A stretch of DNA of 38,937 bases from NCBI GenBank assembly GCA_042091495.1, contig JBELHJ010000022.1, forward strand, positions 1 to 38,937. Direction: 5' to 3'. A program made the position numbers and the translations under genes. Within the stretch, counting starts at the first letter, position 1. Each line of letters begins with the position of its first letter. Below the pieces are notes generated by a model that was not told the origin of the DNA, ran no database searches, and saw only the letters and a program-made list of their open reading frames with translations. Below are positions 25,733 through 33,827 of this stretch, piece by piece. The stretch is from JBELHJ01 sp042091495. Lineage in GTDB: Bacteria; Bacteroidota; Bacteroidia; Flavobacteriales; Flavobacteriaceae.

Positions 25733-26914
25733 TTATAGCTTAAAATAGTTGATATAAGTGTTCAAGTCTTTGTCTCCCCTGCCTGATAAATTAATAACGA
25801 TGATATCATCAGGCTTGAATTTTCTGTGTTCAAAAATTGCTAAGGCATGTGACGTTTCAATAGCAGGAATGATTCCTTCAAGCTGACTCAGTTCTAATCC
25901 AGATGTCATCGCTTCGTCATCTGTGATTGATATGAATTCAGCCCTTTTTGATTTATACAAATGCGCATGCATTGGACCCACTCCAGGATAATCTAAACCA
26001 GCAGAGATAGAATAAGGTTCAATTATTTGACCATCATTGGTTTGCATGAGTAGCGTTTTACTTCCATGAATAATACCTTCATCACCTAGCACTGATGTTG
26101 CTGCACTTTTTCCTGAGGAAACACCCTTACCAGCTGCTTCAACTGCAATTAAATTTACATTGGTGTTATTGAGGTAGTGGTAATAAGCTCCTGCAGCATT
26201 ACTTCCTCCGCCTACACATGCTACTACATAATCAGGATCAGTAGTTCCTTCTTTTTCTTTTAATTGGTTTTGAATTTCTTCAGATACCACGGCTTGAAAA
26301 CGGGCTACCATATCTGGGTAGGGGTGAGGACCAACTACACTTCCTATAATATAGTGAGTGTCTTCAGGGTTGTTTATCCAATAACGCATGGCTTCGTTTG
26401 TGGCATCTTTTAAAGTTTTACTTCCCGATGTTGCTGCTACAACTTTAGCGCCTAGCATTTTCATGCGTGCAACATTAGGTGCCTGCCTGGCAATATCAAT
26501 CTCACCCATGTAAACCACACAATCCATACCCATTAAAGCACAAACTGTTGCAGTAGCTACTCCATGTTGGCCAGCTCCAGTTTCTGCAATAATTCGTTTT
26601 TTGCCAAGTCTTTGTGCCATTAAAATTTGCCCAATGGTATTATTTACTTTGTGGGCTCCAGTATGATTCAAATCTTCACGTTTTAAATAAATTTTTGTAT
26701 TGTACTTTTCACTTAAACGTTTAGCAAAATATAGAGGTGATGGTCGCCCTACATAATCTTTTAATAGGCTATGGAATTCCTTTTGAAATTTAGGATCAGC
26801 CATTATTTCTAGATAGTTTGATCTTAATTCTTCAACATTTGGATATAACATTTCAGGAATGTATGCTCCACCAAATTCTCCGTAATAACCGTTCTCATTA
26901 ATATTATAATTCAT
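25733..26914 (-). CDS. trpB: Tryptophan synthase beta subunit
   Basis: TrpB condenses indole with serine using pyridoxal phosphate. The 393-residue protein has the PLP lysine motif REDLNHTGAHKVNNTIGQIL, the GAGQHGVATATVCALMG segment, the phosphate loop CVGGGSNAAGAYY and SGRGDKDLNTY near the C-terminus. The start overlaps the trpF end by 11 bases. It is the standard trpB type (TrpB1). Confidence 0.98.
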   Translation of the reverse strand: MNYNINENGYYGEFGGAYIPEMLYPNVEELRSNYLEIMADPKFQKEFHSLLKDYVGRPSPLYFAKRLSEKYNTKIYLKREDLNHTGAHKVNNTIGQILMAQRLGKKRIIAETGAGQHGVATATVCALMGMDCVVYMGEIDIARQAPNVARMKMLGAKVVAATSGSKTLKDATNEAMRYWINNPEDTHYIIGSVVGPHPYPDMVARFQAVVSEEIQNQLKEKEGTTDPDYVVACVGGGSNAAGAYYHYLNNTNVNLIAVEAAGKGVSSGKSAATSVLGDEGIIHGSKTLLMQTNDGQIIEPYSISAGLDYPGVGPMHAHLYKSKRAEFISITDDEAMTSGLELSQLEGIIPAIETSHALAIFEHRKFKPDDIIVINLSGRGDKDLNTYINYFKL

Positions 26915-27545
26915 CGCAAAATTGTTTAAAGTTTTTTACACTAGTTATATTTTTATTACCTGGGGCGATCTCAAATTTACTATTCACATCTATGGCATAG
27001 CAATGTCTTGCAGCCTTAGAGTTTATAAATGATTTAATATCATTTTTATTATGAATGCCAATGCCACCACTCAGTAAATAAGGGACATCACATGTATATT
27101 CATTTAGTTTTTTCCAATCAAACGCAAAGCCATTTCCACCTGGTAAGGGGCCTTTAGTATCAAATAAAAAATAATCACATACTGAGGTAAATGGTTTGGT
27201 TTGATTAAAGTTAAAACTATCGTCTACGGCAAAAACTTTGATGTATTTGAGGGATAGTTTTTGATTCTGGCATTTAGCTTTTAATTTATTAATAAAATCC
27301 ACTGTTTCATTACCATGAAGTTGCACACCATTAAGTTTATTTACCAGAATGGTATCAAGAATGTATGAAATGTCAGCATCTACAAAAACACCAATTTTAG
27401 TTATGGAATGAGGAAGATCTGGAATGCTTTCTTCTATAAATCGCTTTGATGCTTTATGGAAAATGAAACCCATAAAGCTAGGGTTAAGCTTGGAGAGCTC
27501 CATTATGTTTGACTCATATTTCATGCCACAAACTTTTAGTTTCAT
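26904..27545 (-). CDS. trpF: Phosphoribosylanthranilate isomerase
   Basis: TrpF catalyses the Amadori rearrangement of N-(5'-phosphoribosyl)anthranilate to CdRP. The 213-residue barrel starts MKLKVCGMKYESNI with the catalytic Cys in KVCGM. It has GVFVDAD, GVQLHGNE, the catalytic Asp region DYFLFDTKGPLPGGNG and LSGGIG. It overlaps trpC by 4 bases and trpB by 11. Confidence 0.97.
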   Translation of the reverse strand: MKLKVCGMKYESNIMELSKLNPSFMGFIFHKASKRFIEESIPDLPHSITKIGVFVDADISYILDTILVNKLNGVQLHGNETVDFINKLKAKCQNQKLSLKYIKVFAVDDSFNFNQTKPFTSVCDYFLFDTKGPLPGGNGFAFDWKKLNEYTCDVPYLLSGGIGIHNKNDIKSFINSKAARHCYAIDVNSKFEIAPGNKNITSVKNFKQFCDEL

Positions 27546-28324
27546 AATAGTGTATTTATAAAAGTTTGAGCTGATAATCCAGGATCAGACGTTTTCATAA
27601 AAAATTCTCCCATTAAAAATCCTTTATATCCATGTTTCTTGAGAGTCTTTAAAGACTCAGTCGAATCCAAACCGCTTTCTGATACTTTGGTAAATGTGTC
27701 AGGGATTAATTGAGCTAATTCTATACTGTTTTCTATACTAACTTCAAATGTTTTTAAATTTCTGTTATTAACTCCAATGAGATCAACGTTGGGATTTAAA
27801 GCTTTTTGTATTTCGTTAGCGTCATGAACTTCCAATAAAACATCTAAATGTAACATCTTAGCTGTTTTTGATAAGGTTTCAATTTCTTTTTGATTTAAAA
27901 CAGCTGCTATGAGTAAAATGGCGTCAGCTCCATAAGCTTTGGCTTCATAGATTTGATAAGGGTCAATTATAAATTCTTTTCTCAACACAGGAATATTTAC
28001 AGCGCCTCTTACTTGAATTAAATCGTCTAAACTTCCTCCAAAATATTTGCCATCTGTAAGAACAGATATTCCAGAGACACCTGCCTTTTCATAACCTTTT
28101 GCAACATCAAAAACACTCAGCTTTTGATTGATATTTGGTTTCGAAGGCGAACGTCTTTTATGTTCTGCTATAATGCCAAATTCATTGTTATCTACAGATT
28201 TTTTTAAAGAAATAGTTGCTCTTTCAAATAGCGGACTCTTCTCTAGAAAATTTTGCGGCAGTATTTTTTTTCTAAAAGCTAATTCTTTCTGCTTATGTTC
28301 TATGATTGTTTTTAAAATGCTCAT
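27542..28324 (-). CDS. trpC: Indole-3-glycerol phosphate synthase
   Basis: TrpC closes the indole ring from CdRP with loss of CO2. The 260-residue barrel carries the family motifs IIAEHKRRSPSK with the catalytic Lys, VLTDGKYFGGS, VLRKEFIIDPYQIYEA, LIGVNNRNLKTFEV and VSESGLDS. It is a stand-alone enzyme, not fused to TrpF as in enterics. It overlaps trpD by 4 bases. Confidence 0.97.
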   Translation of the reverse strand: MSILKTIIEHKQKELAFRKKILPQNFLEKSPLFERATISLKKSVDNNEFGIIAEHKRRSPSKPNINQKLSVFDVAKGYEKAGVSGISVLTDGKYFGGSLDDLIQVRGAVNIPVLRKEFIIDPYQIYEAKAYGADAILLIAAVLNQKEIETLSKTAKMLHLDVLLEVHDANEIQKALNPNVDLIGVNNRNLKTFEVSIENSIELAQLIPDTFTKVSESGLDSTESLKTLKKHGYKGFLMGEFFMKTSDPGLSAQTFINTLL

Positions 28325-29319
28325 GCTTCTGCGCTTAAATTAACTAATGTTTTAAAGACATGTTTCGCCTGTCCTGATTCTAAACTTTCTTTAGCTAAGT
28401 CATAGGCATTTGCAATATCTATGTCTCTAACTGTTGCTATGGCTAAGGCAGCATTGGTACAAGCGACACTGTTTTGAGCTGGAGTTCCATCACCATTGAG
28501 AATGTTTGTAAAAATTTTGGCAGCACTTTTAACAGAGTCCCCACCATAAATTTCAGATTGTTTTAGAGTTTTTAGCTTTAAATCTTCTGGTTTGAACATC
28601 AATTCACTTGAATTGTTTATGATTTTAGCTGGACCGGTTAACGATATTTCATCATAGCCGTCTAAAGCATGAACAATAGTGTATTTTTTATCGGTTTTTT
28701 GATATAAATAACTGTATAGCCTTAAAAGTTCTAAGTTAAAAACACCTACCATTTGATACTTAGGAAAAGAAGGGTTTACCATTGGTCCAAGCATATTAAA
28801 GAATGTTTTCACCCCCAACTCTCTTCTAATGGGTGCTACATGTTTCATCGCTGGGTGAAACAAAGGGGCATGCAATACACAGATATTTGCTTGATCAAGT
28901 GCTTTTTTATGGAAATTAATATCGTTTGTAAATTTTATTCCTAGAAATTCCATAACATTTGAAGAACCACAAGAGGAAGACACTCCATAATTTCCATGCT
29001 TTGCAACATGAACTCCAGCACCCGCAGTGATAAATGAGGCTAATGTTGAGATATTAAAAGTGTCTTTGCTATCTCCACCAGTACCACATAAATCAATGGC
29101 TCCGTATTCTTTAATTGGAACCGGAATACATAACTCAAGCAACGCATCTTTGAAACCAGACAATTCATCTATGGTAATGGTTCGCATCATGAATATGGTT
29201 AAAAAAGAAGCAATTTGAGACGAGTTATATTCTCCCTTGGAAATATTAACAAGTATAGATTTTGCTTCCTCTTTGTTAAGTGTATCTTGTTGTATTAGTC
29301 TATTTAATATTGCTTTCAT
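28321..29319 (-). CDS. trpD: Anthranilate phosphoribosyltransferase
   Basis: TrpD transfers the phosphoribosyl group of PRPP to anthranilate. The 332-residue protein has an N-terminal helical domain, then DLCGTGGDSKDTFNISTLAS, the glycine-rich PRPP loop, and VAKHGNYGVSSSCGSSNVME. Further on are HPAMKHVAPIRRELGVKTFF and NMLGPMVNP. It is separate from the glutamine amidotransferase TrpG and overlaps it by 4 bases. Confidence 0.97.
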   Translation of the reverse strand: MKAILNRLIQQDTLNKEEAKSILVNISKGEYNSSQIASFLTIFMMRTITIDELSGFKDALLELCIPVPIKEYGAIDLCGTGGDSKDTFNISTLASFITAGAGVHVAKHGNYGVSSSCGSSNVMEFLGIKFTNDINFHKKALDQANICVLHAPLFHPAMKHVAPIRRELGVKTFFNMLGPMVNPSFPKYQMVGVFNLELLRLYSYLYQKTDKKYTIVHALDGYDEISLTGPAKIINNSSELMFKPEDLKLKTLKQSEIYGGDSVKSAAKIFTNILNGDGTPAQNSVACTNAALAIATVRDIDIANAYDLAKESLESGQAKHVFKTLVNLSAEA

Positions 29320-29879
29320 GATGAGTGTAACCAGTTTTCTAAAATTAATTTTCCGTTTGGAGTGAGCACAGATTCAGGATGGTATTGAACACCAACAACA
29401 TTGTAATCTTTGTGTCTTAACGACATCACTTCACCATTATCGTCTTCAGAAGTTTTTATTAGGCATTCTGGTAGAGGTGCGTTTACGACCCATGAATGAT
29501 AGCGCCCTACTTCAAACTCATCACCTAAATTTTTGAATAAAGGGTCAGATTTGCTAATCTTGACCTTGGTAGCTACACCATGATAAACGGTGTCTAAATT
29601 TCTTAAAGTTCCACCAAATACTTCTGCTATAGCCTGCATGCCAAGGCAAACGCCTAAAATACTTTTAGATGCTGCATATTTATCAATAATTGATTTTAGA
29701 AGACCAGCTTCATCGGGTATACCTGGACCTGGAGAAAGCACAATTTTATCGAAAGCCTCAGGGTATGATAGCTCCAATTGATCATTTCGTTTAACGGTTA
29801 CTTTGCAATTTAAATCCTCTAAGTAATGAACCAGATTGTAAGTAAAACTGTCGTAATTATCTATAACTAGTACATTCAT
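29316..29879 (-). CDS. trpG: Anthranilate synthase component II (glutamine amidotransferase)
   Basis: TrpG hydrolyses glutamine and passes ammonia to TrpE. The class I amidotransferase triad is visible: Cys in GVCLGMQAIAE, and His and Glu in QYHPES. The N-terminus is MNVLVIDNYDSFTYNLVHYL. I place the start at the ATG 29877-29879, immediately after the trpE stop; the TTG three codons upstream would overlap trpE and adds only three residues. Length is 187 residues. Confidence 0.96.
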   Translation of the reverse strand: MNVLVIDNYDSFTYNLVHYLEDLNCKVTVKRNDQLELSYPEAFDKIVLSPGPGIPDEAGLLKSIIDKYAASKSILGVCLGMQAIAEVFGGTLRNLDTVYHGVATKVKISKSDPLFKNLGDEFEVGRYHSWVVNAPLPECLIKTSEDDNGEVMSLRHKDYNVVGVQYHPESVLTPNGKLILENWLHSS

Positions 29880-29880
29880 G

Positions 29881-31287
29881 TTATTCAATAGTTTTGGCTA
29901 GTGTGATGGCGTTTGTTAATGCCCCTAATTTGTTATATACTTCTTGTAATTCGTGATCTGGATTTGATTTAGTTACCATTCCTGCTCCAGCTTGCCATTG
30001 CAGTTCGTGATTTTTACTTAAAAAAGTTCTAATCATTATGGCGTGATTAAAATTGCCATTAAAATCCATGAAGCCAATCGCACCTCCATAAAATCCTCTT
30101 CCGGTTTTTTCATAACGTTCAATGAGCTGCATGGCTTTGTGCTTTGGAGCCCCACTTAAAGTTCCAGCAGGAAAGGTGTCTGAAACTACTTGCATTGTTG
30201 GAGTGTTTTCATGTTTTTGGCCACTTACTTTACTTACTAAGTGTATGACGTGAGAAAAAAATTGAATTTCTCTATAATTTTCAACAATCACATCATGACT
30301 GTGTCTACTTAGATCATTTCTTGCTAAATCAACAAGCATGACATGTTCACTGTTTTCTTTTTCGTCTTTAGCAAGTGCTTTGGCAAGTTCAGCATCTTTT
30401 TGATCATTTCCTGTTCTTCTAAAGGTTCCCGCTATGGGGTGTATTTCGGTTTTGTTATTTTTTACAACGAGTTGTGCTTCTGGTGAACTACCAAAAATTT
30501 TAAAATCACCATAATCAAAATAAAACAGATAAGGCGAAGGGTTAATACTTCTTAAAGCACGATACACATTGAAATCATCACCCGTGAATTTTTGGTTAAA
30601 TCTTCGTGACAATACCAATTGAAAAACATCACCTCTAGCACAATGCTTTTTAGCAATGGCTACATGTTCTTTGAATTCATTATCGGTGAGGTTAGAACAG
30701 GTGTCTCCATCAGTATTAAATTCAAAAGCAGCGAAGTTTTTTGAATTAATCAGTTTTAAAATCTGATCTATATTATTGCTGCCATCATGAGTATGAGTAA
30801 AAACAAAAGCTTCATTTTTAAAATGATTGATAGCTATTATGTTTTTATAAACCGCATAATAAATATCTGGTATTTCAGCCGAGTTAGGTTTTTTTGAAAT
30901 AGTAATGTCTTCGAAGTATCTCACTGCATCATAGGCTGTATAACCAAAAATACCATTATTAATAAACTTAAATTCTGAAGGTGTGTTAGCATTAAAACAT
31001 TTTGTAAATCCATGAAGCTGCTCAACAACATCAATGTCTGATGTGATTTTAATTTTACTTTTACTTTGATTAGGCAATTCTATATTAATACAATGGTCTT
31101 TAAGCTCAAAGCTAGCAATAGGGTTACAACATATGTAGGAAAAACTATTGTCATTAGCGTGATAATCACTACTCTCTAATAAAATACTATTAGGAAAATG
31201 ATCTCTAATTTTTAAATAGATGCTCACAGGAGTTAGTGTATCTGCCAGAATCTTTTTAAAATGGGTCTCTAAGTTTATTTTTTTCAT
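29881..31287 (-). CDS. trpE: Anthranilate synthase component I
   Basis: TrpE converts chorismate to anthranilate with ammonia from TrpG. The start is ATG at 31285-31287 (MKKINLETHFKKIL), 9 bases past the leader terminator U-tract, giving 468 residues. An extension from a TTG upstream would read through the terminator hairpin and is rejected. The N-terminal half holds the allosteric region. The C-terminal chorismate-binding half has GDVFQLVLSRRF, HPIAGTFRRTG, EHVMLVDLARNDLSR, FPAGTLSGAPKHKAMQLI and GRGFYGGAIGF. First structural gene of trpEGDCFBA. Confidence 0.97.
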   Translation of the reverse strand: MKKINLETHFKKILADTLTPVSIYLKIRDHFPNSILLESSDYHANDNSFSYICCNPIASFELKDHCINIELPNQSKSKIKITSDIDVVEQLHGFTKCFNANTPSEFKFINNGIFGYTAYDAVRYFEDITISKKPNSAEIPDIYYAVYKNIIAINHFKNEAFVFTHTHDGSNNIDQILKLINSKNFAAFEFNTDGDTCSNLTDNEFKEHVAIAKKHCARGDVFQLVLSRRFNQKFTGDDFNVYRALRSINPSPYLFYFDYGDFKIFGSSPEAQLVVKNNKTEIHPIAGTFRRTGNDQKDAELAKALAKDEKENSEHVMLVDLARNDLSRHSHDVIVENYREIQFFSHVIHLVSKVSGQKHENTPTMQVVSDTFPAGTLSGAPKHKAMQLIERYEKTGRGFYGGAIGFMDFNGNFNHAIMIRTFLSKNHELQWQAGAGMVTKSNPDHELQEVYNKLGALTNAITLAKTIE

Positions 31288-31296
31288 AAAATCAAT

Positions 31297-31327
31297 AAAA
31301 AAAGGCTTGTCGTGAATGACAAGCCTT
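31297..31327 (-). terminator. trp leader intrinsic terminator (attenuator)
   Basis: On the minus strand AAGGCTTGTC-ATTCAC-GACAAGCCTT forms a perfect 10-bp stem with a 6-base loop, ending in seven Ts (31297-31303). It stands between the leader peptide and trpE, 9 bases before the trpE ATG, and so would stop transcription of the whole operon unless its folding is prevented. Confidence 0.92.
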
Positions 31328-31378
31328 AGATTTATATTATACAAATACGGTTTGGTTTCACGATTATTGAAGTCGTAA
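31310..31378 (-). promoter_or_regulatory. Candidate alternative pairing segments of the trp attenuator
   Basis: Three segments can pair in two exclusive ways. Segment 1, UUACGA (31373-31378), lies right after the Trp codons. Segment 2, UCGUGAA (31357-31363), follows the leader stop. Segment 3, UUCACGA (31310-31316), lies in the terminator loop and first bases of its 3' arm. 1:2 is 6 bp including one G-U; 2:3 is 7 bp without mismatch. A stalled ribosome would cover segment 1 and free segment 2. The 2:3 pair occupies loop and 3' arm rather than the 5' arm, unlike the textbook layout. Confidence 0.5.
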
Positions 31379-31414
31379 AATCCACCACCAGATATTTGTT
31401 CTTAAATTTTTCAT
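31364..31414 (-). CDS. trpL: trp operon leader peptide with three consecutive Trp codons
   Basis: A 16-codon reading frame begins at ATG 31412-31414: MKNLRTNIWWWILRLQ, stop TAA at 31364-31366. Three consecutive TGG codons occupy 31382-31390. Such a run is very unlikely by chance in a 16-residue frame between a promoter and a terminator upstream of trpE. It marks ribosome-mediated attenuation: ribosomes stalling at Trp codons when charged tRNA-Trp is scarce would alter the downstream RNA fold. The frame is too short for normal gene finders. Confidence 0.88.
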   Translation of the reverse strand: MKNLRTNIWWWILRLQ

Positions 31415-31427
31415 TTTAGATGAATAT

Positions 31428-31458
31428 CAAATATATAAACCTATTTTTTAAAAACAAA
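31428..31458 (-). promoter_or_regulatory. trp operon promoter
   Basis: On the minus strand TTTG (31455-31458), 19 bases, then TATATTTG (31428-31435) match the Bacteroidota -33 TTTG / -7 TAnnTTTG consensus with the expected spacing. The leader peptide ATG lies 13 bases past the -7 G. It is the best promoter in the window. Confidence 0.8.
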
Positions 31459-31467
31459 TTTTTATGC

Positions 31468-32046
31468 TTAAAAAACCAAATCTACTTCAATATCAAAATC
31501 ATTACTTATAGCTCTGTCTTTTAAATTATCAAAAAAGCTAGCAGATCCGTACCTAATATTATAAAGCGTTCTGTCTATAGCAAATTCTGCTTTTGCATGT
31601 GATTTATGGACTGTCATGTTAAAAGTGACCGGATTAGACTTTCCTTTAATATTAAGATCACCTTCAATAACATAATCATTACCTTTTGGAGTTACTTTGG
31701 TGAATTTAAGAGTGGCTTCCGGATGCTGTTTTACACCAAAAAAATCATCAGACTTTAAATGCCCATCTAATTTGTTTTTGTATTCGCCACTTAAATCTTC
31801 AGTGTTAATTGTATTCATATCTATAACAAAATAACCACCATTCAATGTGTTTCCCGAAAATTCTAAAGCACCTGATTTAAATTTTATAGATCCATAATGC
31901 TCTCCAGTTACTTTATATCCTTTCCAAGCTATTTTACTTGCTTTCAAATCAATTGATTTTGTTTTTATTGGTGATAGGGCAGAGGTTAATAAAAATAATG
32001 TGAGTAGCCCTGCTACTGTTCCAAGTAATTTTGAAATGTTTTTCAT
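31468..32046 (-). CDS. YceI family lipocalin-like protein
   Basis: This 192-residue exported protein has a signal peptide (KNISKLLGTVAGLLTLFLLTSALS) and one YceI domain. The domain shows SIDLKASKIAWKGYKVTG, the GALEFSGNTLNGGYFVIDMN strand, KSDDFFGVKQHPEATLKFT and GDLNIKGKSNPVTFNM. YceI proteins form a beta-barrel that binds isoprenoid-type lipids, and some are acid- or stress-induced. It lies 19 bases downstream of the MarR gene and so is probably controlled by it. Confidence 0.95.
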   Translation of the reverse strand: MKNISKLLGTVAGLLTLFLLTSALSPIKTKSIDLKASKIAWKGYKVTGEHYGSIKFKSGALEFSGNTLNGGYFVIDMNTINTEDLSGEYKNKLDGHLKSDDFFGVKQHPEATLKFTKVTPKGNDYVIEGDLNIKGKSNPVTFNMTVHKSHAKAEFAIDRTLYNIRYGSASFFDNLKDRAISNDFDIEVDLVF

Positions 32047-32065
32047 GTGTTCTGAATTTTATTAA

Positions 32066-32524
32066 TTATTGATTTCGAACTTTATTTAATAATAAAGCCA
32101 AGGTTTCTAATTCTTTATTGTTGAGACCTTTAGTGATTGAATGTTCTGTCTCTGAAACAACCTTACTTGCCTTAGCCGTTAAGTCGATGCCTTTTGGTTT
32201 TATAGCTATGTCAATTTTTCTACGGTTGTTTTTACACTGCGAACGAACGACTAACCCTTTTAATATGAGCTTATCTATTAATCTGGAAGTATTACTCATT
32301 TTAGTTACCATGCGTTCCTGGATATCTTGAAGATTAAGAGGTTTCCCATTTTGACCTCTTAGTATACGTAATACATTAAATTGTTCAATAGATAAATCAA
32401 AAGCTTTTAATTCTAAATTAATTTGCTCTCTAAAGTGAGATGATGTAAAAAAAGTTTCAAGAATGATAGCCCTTTGTATAGGAATGTCTTGATTAGTTTT
32501 TAAAAGCGTTCTTAATTCTTTCAT
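32066..32524 (-). CDS. MarR family transcriptional regulator
   Basis: This 152-residue MarR-type winged-helix protein carries FDLSIEQFNVLRILRGQNGK, LQDIQERMVTKMSNTSRLID with the recognition helix, LILKGLVVRSQCKNNRRKID with the wing, and a C-terminal dimerisation helix. I chose the ATG at 32522-32524; a TTG seven codons upstream would place the start inside the promoter palindromes. MarR proteins usually repress their own operon until a small ligand or oxidant releases them. Target genes here are likely itself and yceI. The single Cys in the wing region could be redox-sensitive, which is speculation. Confidence 0.94.
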   Translation of the reverse strand: MKELRTLLKTNQDIPIQRAIILETFFTSSHFREQINLELKAFDLSIEQFNVLRILRGQNGKPLNLQDIQERMVTKMSNTSRLIDKLILKGLVVRSQCKNNRRKIDIAIKPKGIDLTAKASKVVSETEHSITKGLNNKELETLALLLNKVRNQ

Positions 32525-32552
32525 ATACAATTGTTGTATATACAAATGTATA
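32524..32552 (-). promoter_or_regulatory. MarR autoregulatory operator: nested palindromes
   Basis: Three overlapping perfect inverted repeats fill 29 bases: TATACAA-TTG-TTGTATA (32524-32540), TTGTATATACAA (32534-32545) and TATACA-AA-TGTATA (32539-32552). The MarR -7 element and probable transcription start lie inside, so binding would block its own transcription. Confidence 0.7.
32543..32550 (-). promoter_or_regulatory. -7 promoter element of the MarR-yceI operon
   Basis: TACATTTG on the minus strand is an exact TAnnTTTG match, 19 bases from G to the ATG. It lies within the palindrome 32539-32552. Confidence 0.6.
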
Positions 32553-32652
32553 AATAAATTTAGAATCCTTCATTTAATAAAAGCTAATTTTATGTTAATT
32601 AATTTTAATCAAAAACAACTACCTATAACTTTATTGATACATATTATATGTT

Positions 32653-33135
32653 TTGAAACTTAAATTATTTCCGTTATACCTACTATTGTTTTCTTTTTCT
32701 TACTCTCAAGAGATGAACAAGCTTGATGTACGAAACTTTGAAGCATTAAAAGCTGAATTTATTCCTGACAAAGGACAAACTTTGGTTATCAATTTTTGGG
32801 CTACTTGGTGTGCTCCATGCGTAAAAGAGTTACCTTATTTTGAAGAAATTTCAAAAGCTTACAATAGGGATGATGTTGAAGTTATTCTGGTGAGTTTGGA
32901 TTTTCCTCAACATTATGAATCAAAACTCAACCCTTTTATTAATAAGCATGGTATTGTGTCTAGGGTAATTGCATTAAACGATCCTGATTCTAATAATTGG
33001 ATTCCTAAAGTAGATGAAAACTGGACAGGTTCTATACCTGCTACTTTAATTATAAGTAATTCAACATATAAATTTTACGAACAAACCTTTACTAAGGAGC
33101 GTTTACTTCATGAGTTAAAAACATTTTTAAATTAA
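32653..33135 (+). CDS. Secreted TlpA-like thioredoxin-fold protein
   Basis: This 160-residue protein has a signal peptide (KLKLFPLYLLLFSFSYSQ) and a thioredoxin fold with WATWCAPC, active-site Cys53 and Cys56, of the TlpA/ResA type. It would reduce or isomerise disulfides in the periplasm. The cis-Pro region reads GSIPATLII. The only start that keeps the signal peptide is TTG at 32653-32655. An ATG at 32648 is out of frame by one base across a T4 run, so a one-base sequence error is possible. A second thioredoxin-like gene follows after 6 bases. Confidence 0.88.
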   Translation: MKLKLFPLYLLLFSFSYSQEMNKLDVRNFEALKAEFIPDKGQTLVINFWATWCAPCVKELPYFEEISKAYNRDDVEVILVSLDFPQHYESKLNPFINKHGIVSRVIALNDPDSNNWIPKVDENWTGSIPATLIISNSTYKFYEQTFTKERLLHELKTFLN

Positions 33136-33141
33136 ATTTTT

Positions 33142-33744
33142 ATGAAAACAATTCTTTCTCTTTTTATTTTAACTGCTTTCAGTGCATTTAATTCGTTACC
33201 TACTGCCACAGGCTATCAGATTGGTGATATGGTAGATGATTTTAAACTTCAAAATATTGATGGTAATATGGTTTCATTATCAGATTACAATAACTCAAAA
33301 GGTGTTATAGTTGTTTTTACTTGTAATACTTGTCCTTACGCGGTAGCTTATGAAGATCGAATTGTAGCATTAGACAAAGCATTTGCTCCTAAAGGCTATC
33401 CTGTTTTAGCTATCATGCCCAATAACATTAAGGTAAAACCTGCAGATGATTTAAGTCACATGAAACAAAGAGCTAAAGAAAAAGGATTTACTTTTCCGTA
33501 TCTTATTGATGCAGATCAAACTGTGTATCCTAAATTTGGTGCCACAAAAACACCTCACGTTTATATCTTAAAAACTACTCCAAAGGGGCATCAAGTCAAG
33601 TATATTGGTGCTATAGATGATAATTTTCAAGACGTAAAAAAAGTAAAAAAAACTTATGTAGCTGATGCTGTAGAAGCGTTGTTAAATGGTAAAGAAGTAT
33701 CTGTATCTGAAACACGTGCCATTGGATGTACCATTAAAGTTTAA
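33142..33744 (+). CDS. Secreted thioredoxin/AhpC-TSA-like protein
   Basis: This 200-residue protein has a signal peptide (KTILSLFILTAFSAFNSLP) and a redoxin fold with CNTCP, Cys61 and Cys64, in the segment VVFTCNTCPYAVAYEDRI. The cis-Pro region is KTPHVYIL. Residues near the end contain another Cys (AIGCTIKV, about 196), which fits this subfamily. Family members of this type are called thioredoxin family proteins, with no defined substrate. It is coupled to the upstream TlpA-like gene. Confidence 0.9.
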   Translation: MKTILSLFILTAFSAFNSLPTATGYQIGDMVDDFKLQNIDGNMVSLSDYNNSKGVIVVFTCNTCPYAVAYEDRIVALDKAFAPKGYPVLAIMPNNIKVKPADDLSHMKQRAKEKGFTFPYLIDADQTVYPKFGATKTPHVYILKTTPKGHQVKYIGAIDDNFQDVKKVKKTYVADAVEALLNGKEVSVSETRAIGCTIKV

Positions 33745-33827
33745 ATTTTTTTAAGATTTCTGTAACATTTCTTTTTTTAATTCGTCTTAAATGTTAGAAG
33801 TGTTATTTTAGCCGAAAAATTTTTTTT

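Noticed and set aside
31288..31344. A longer trpE beginning at a TTG at 31342-31344
   Set aside because: It would translate straight through the terminator hairpin, adds 19 residues unlike TrpE, and a proper ATG lies at 31287.
32525..32545. A seven-codon N-terminal extension of MarR from a TTG
   Set aside because: The extension lies inside the promoter and operator palindromes, and the ATG at 32524 gives a normal MarR length.
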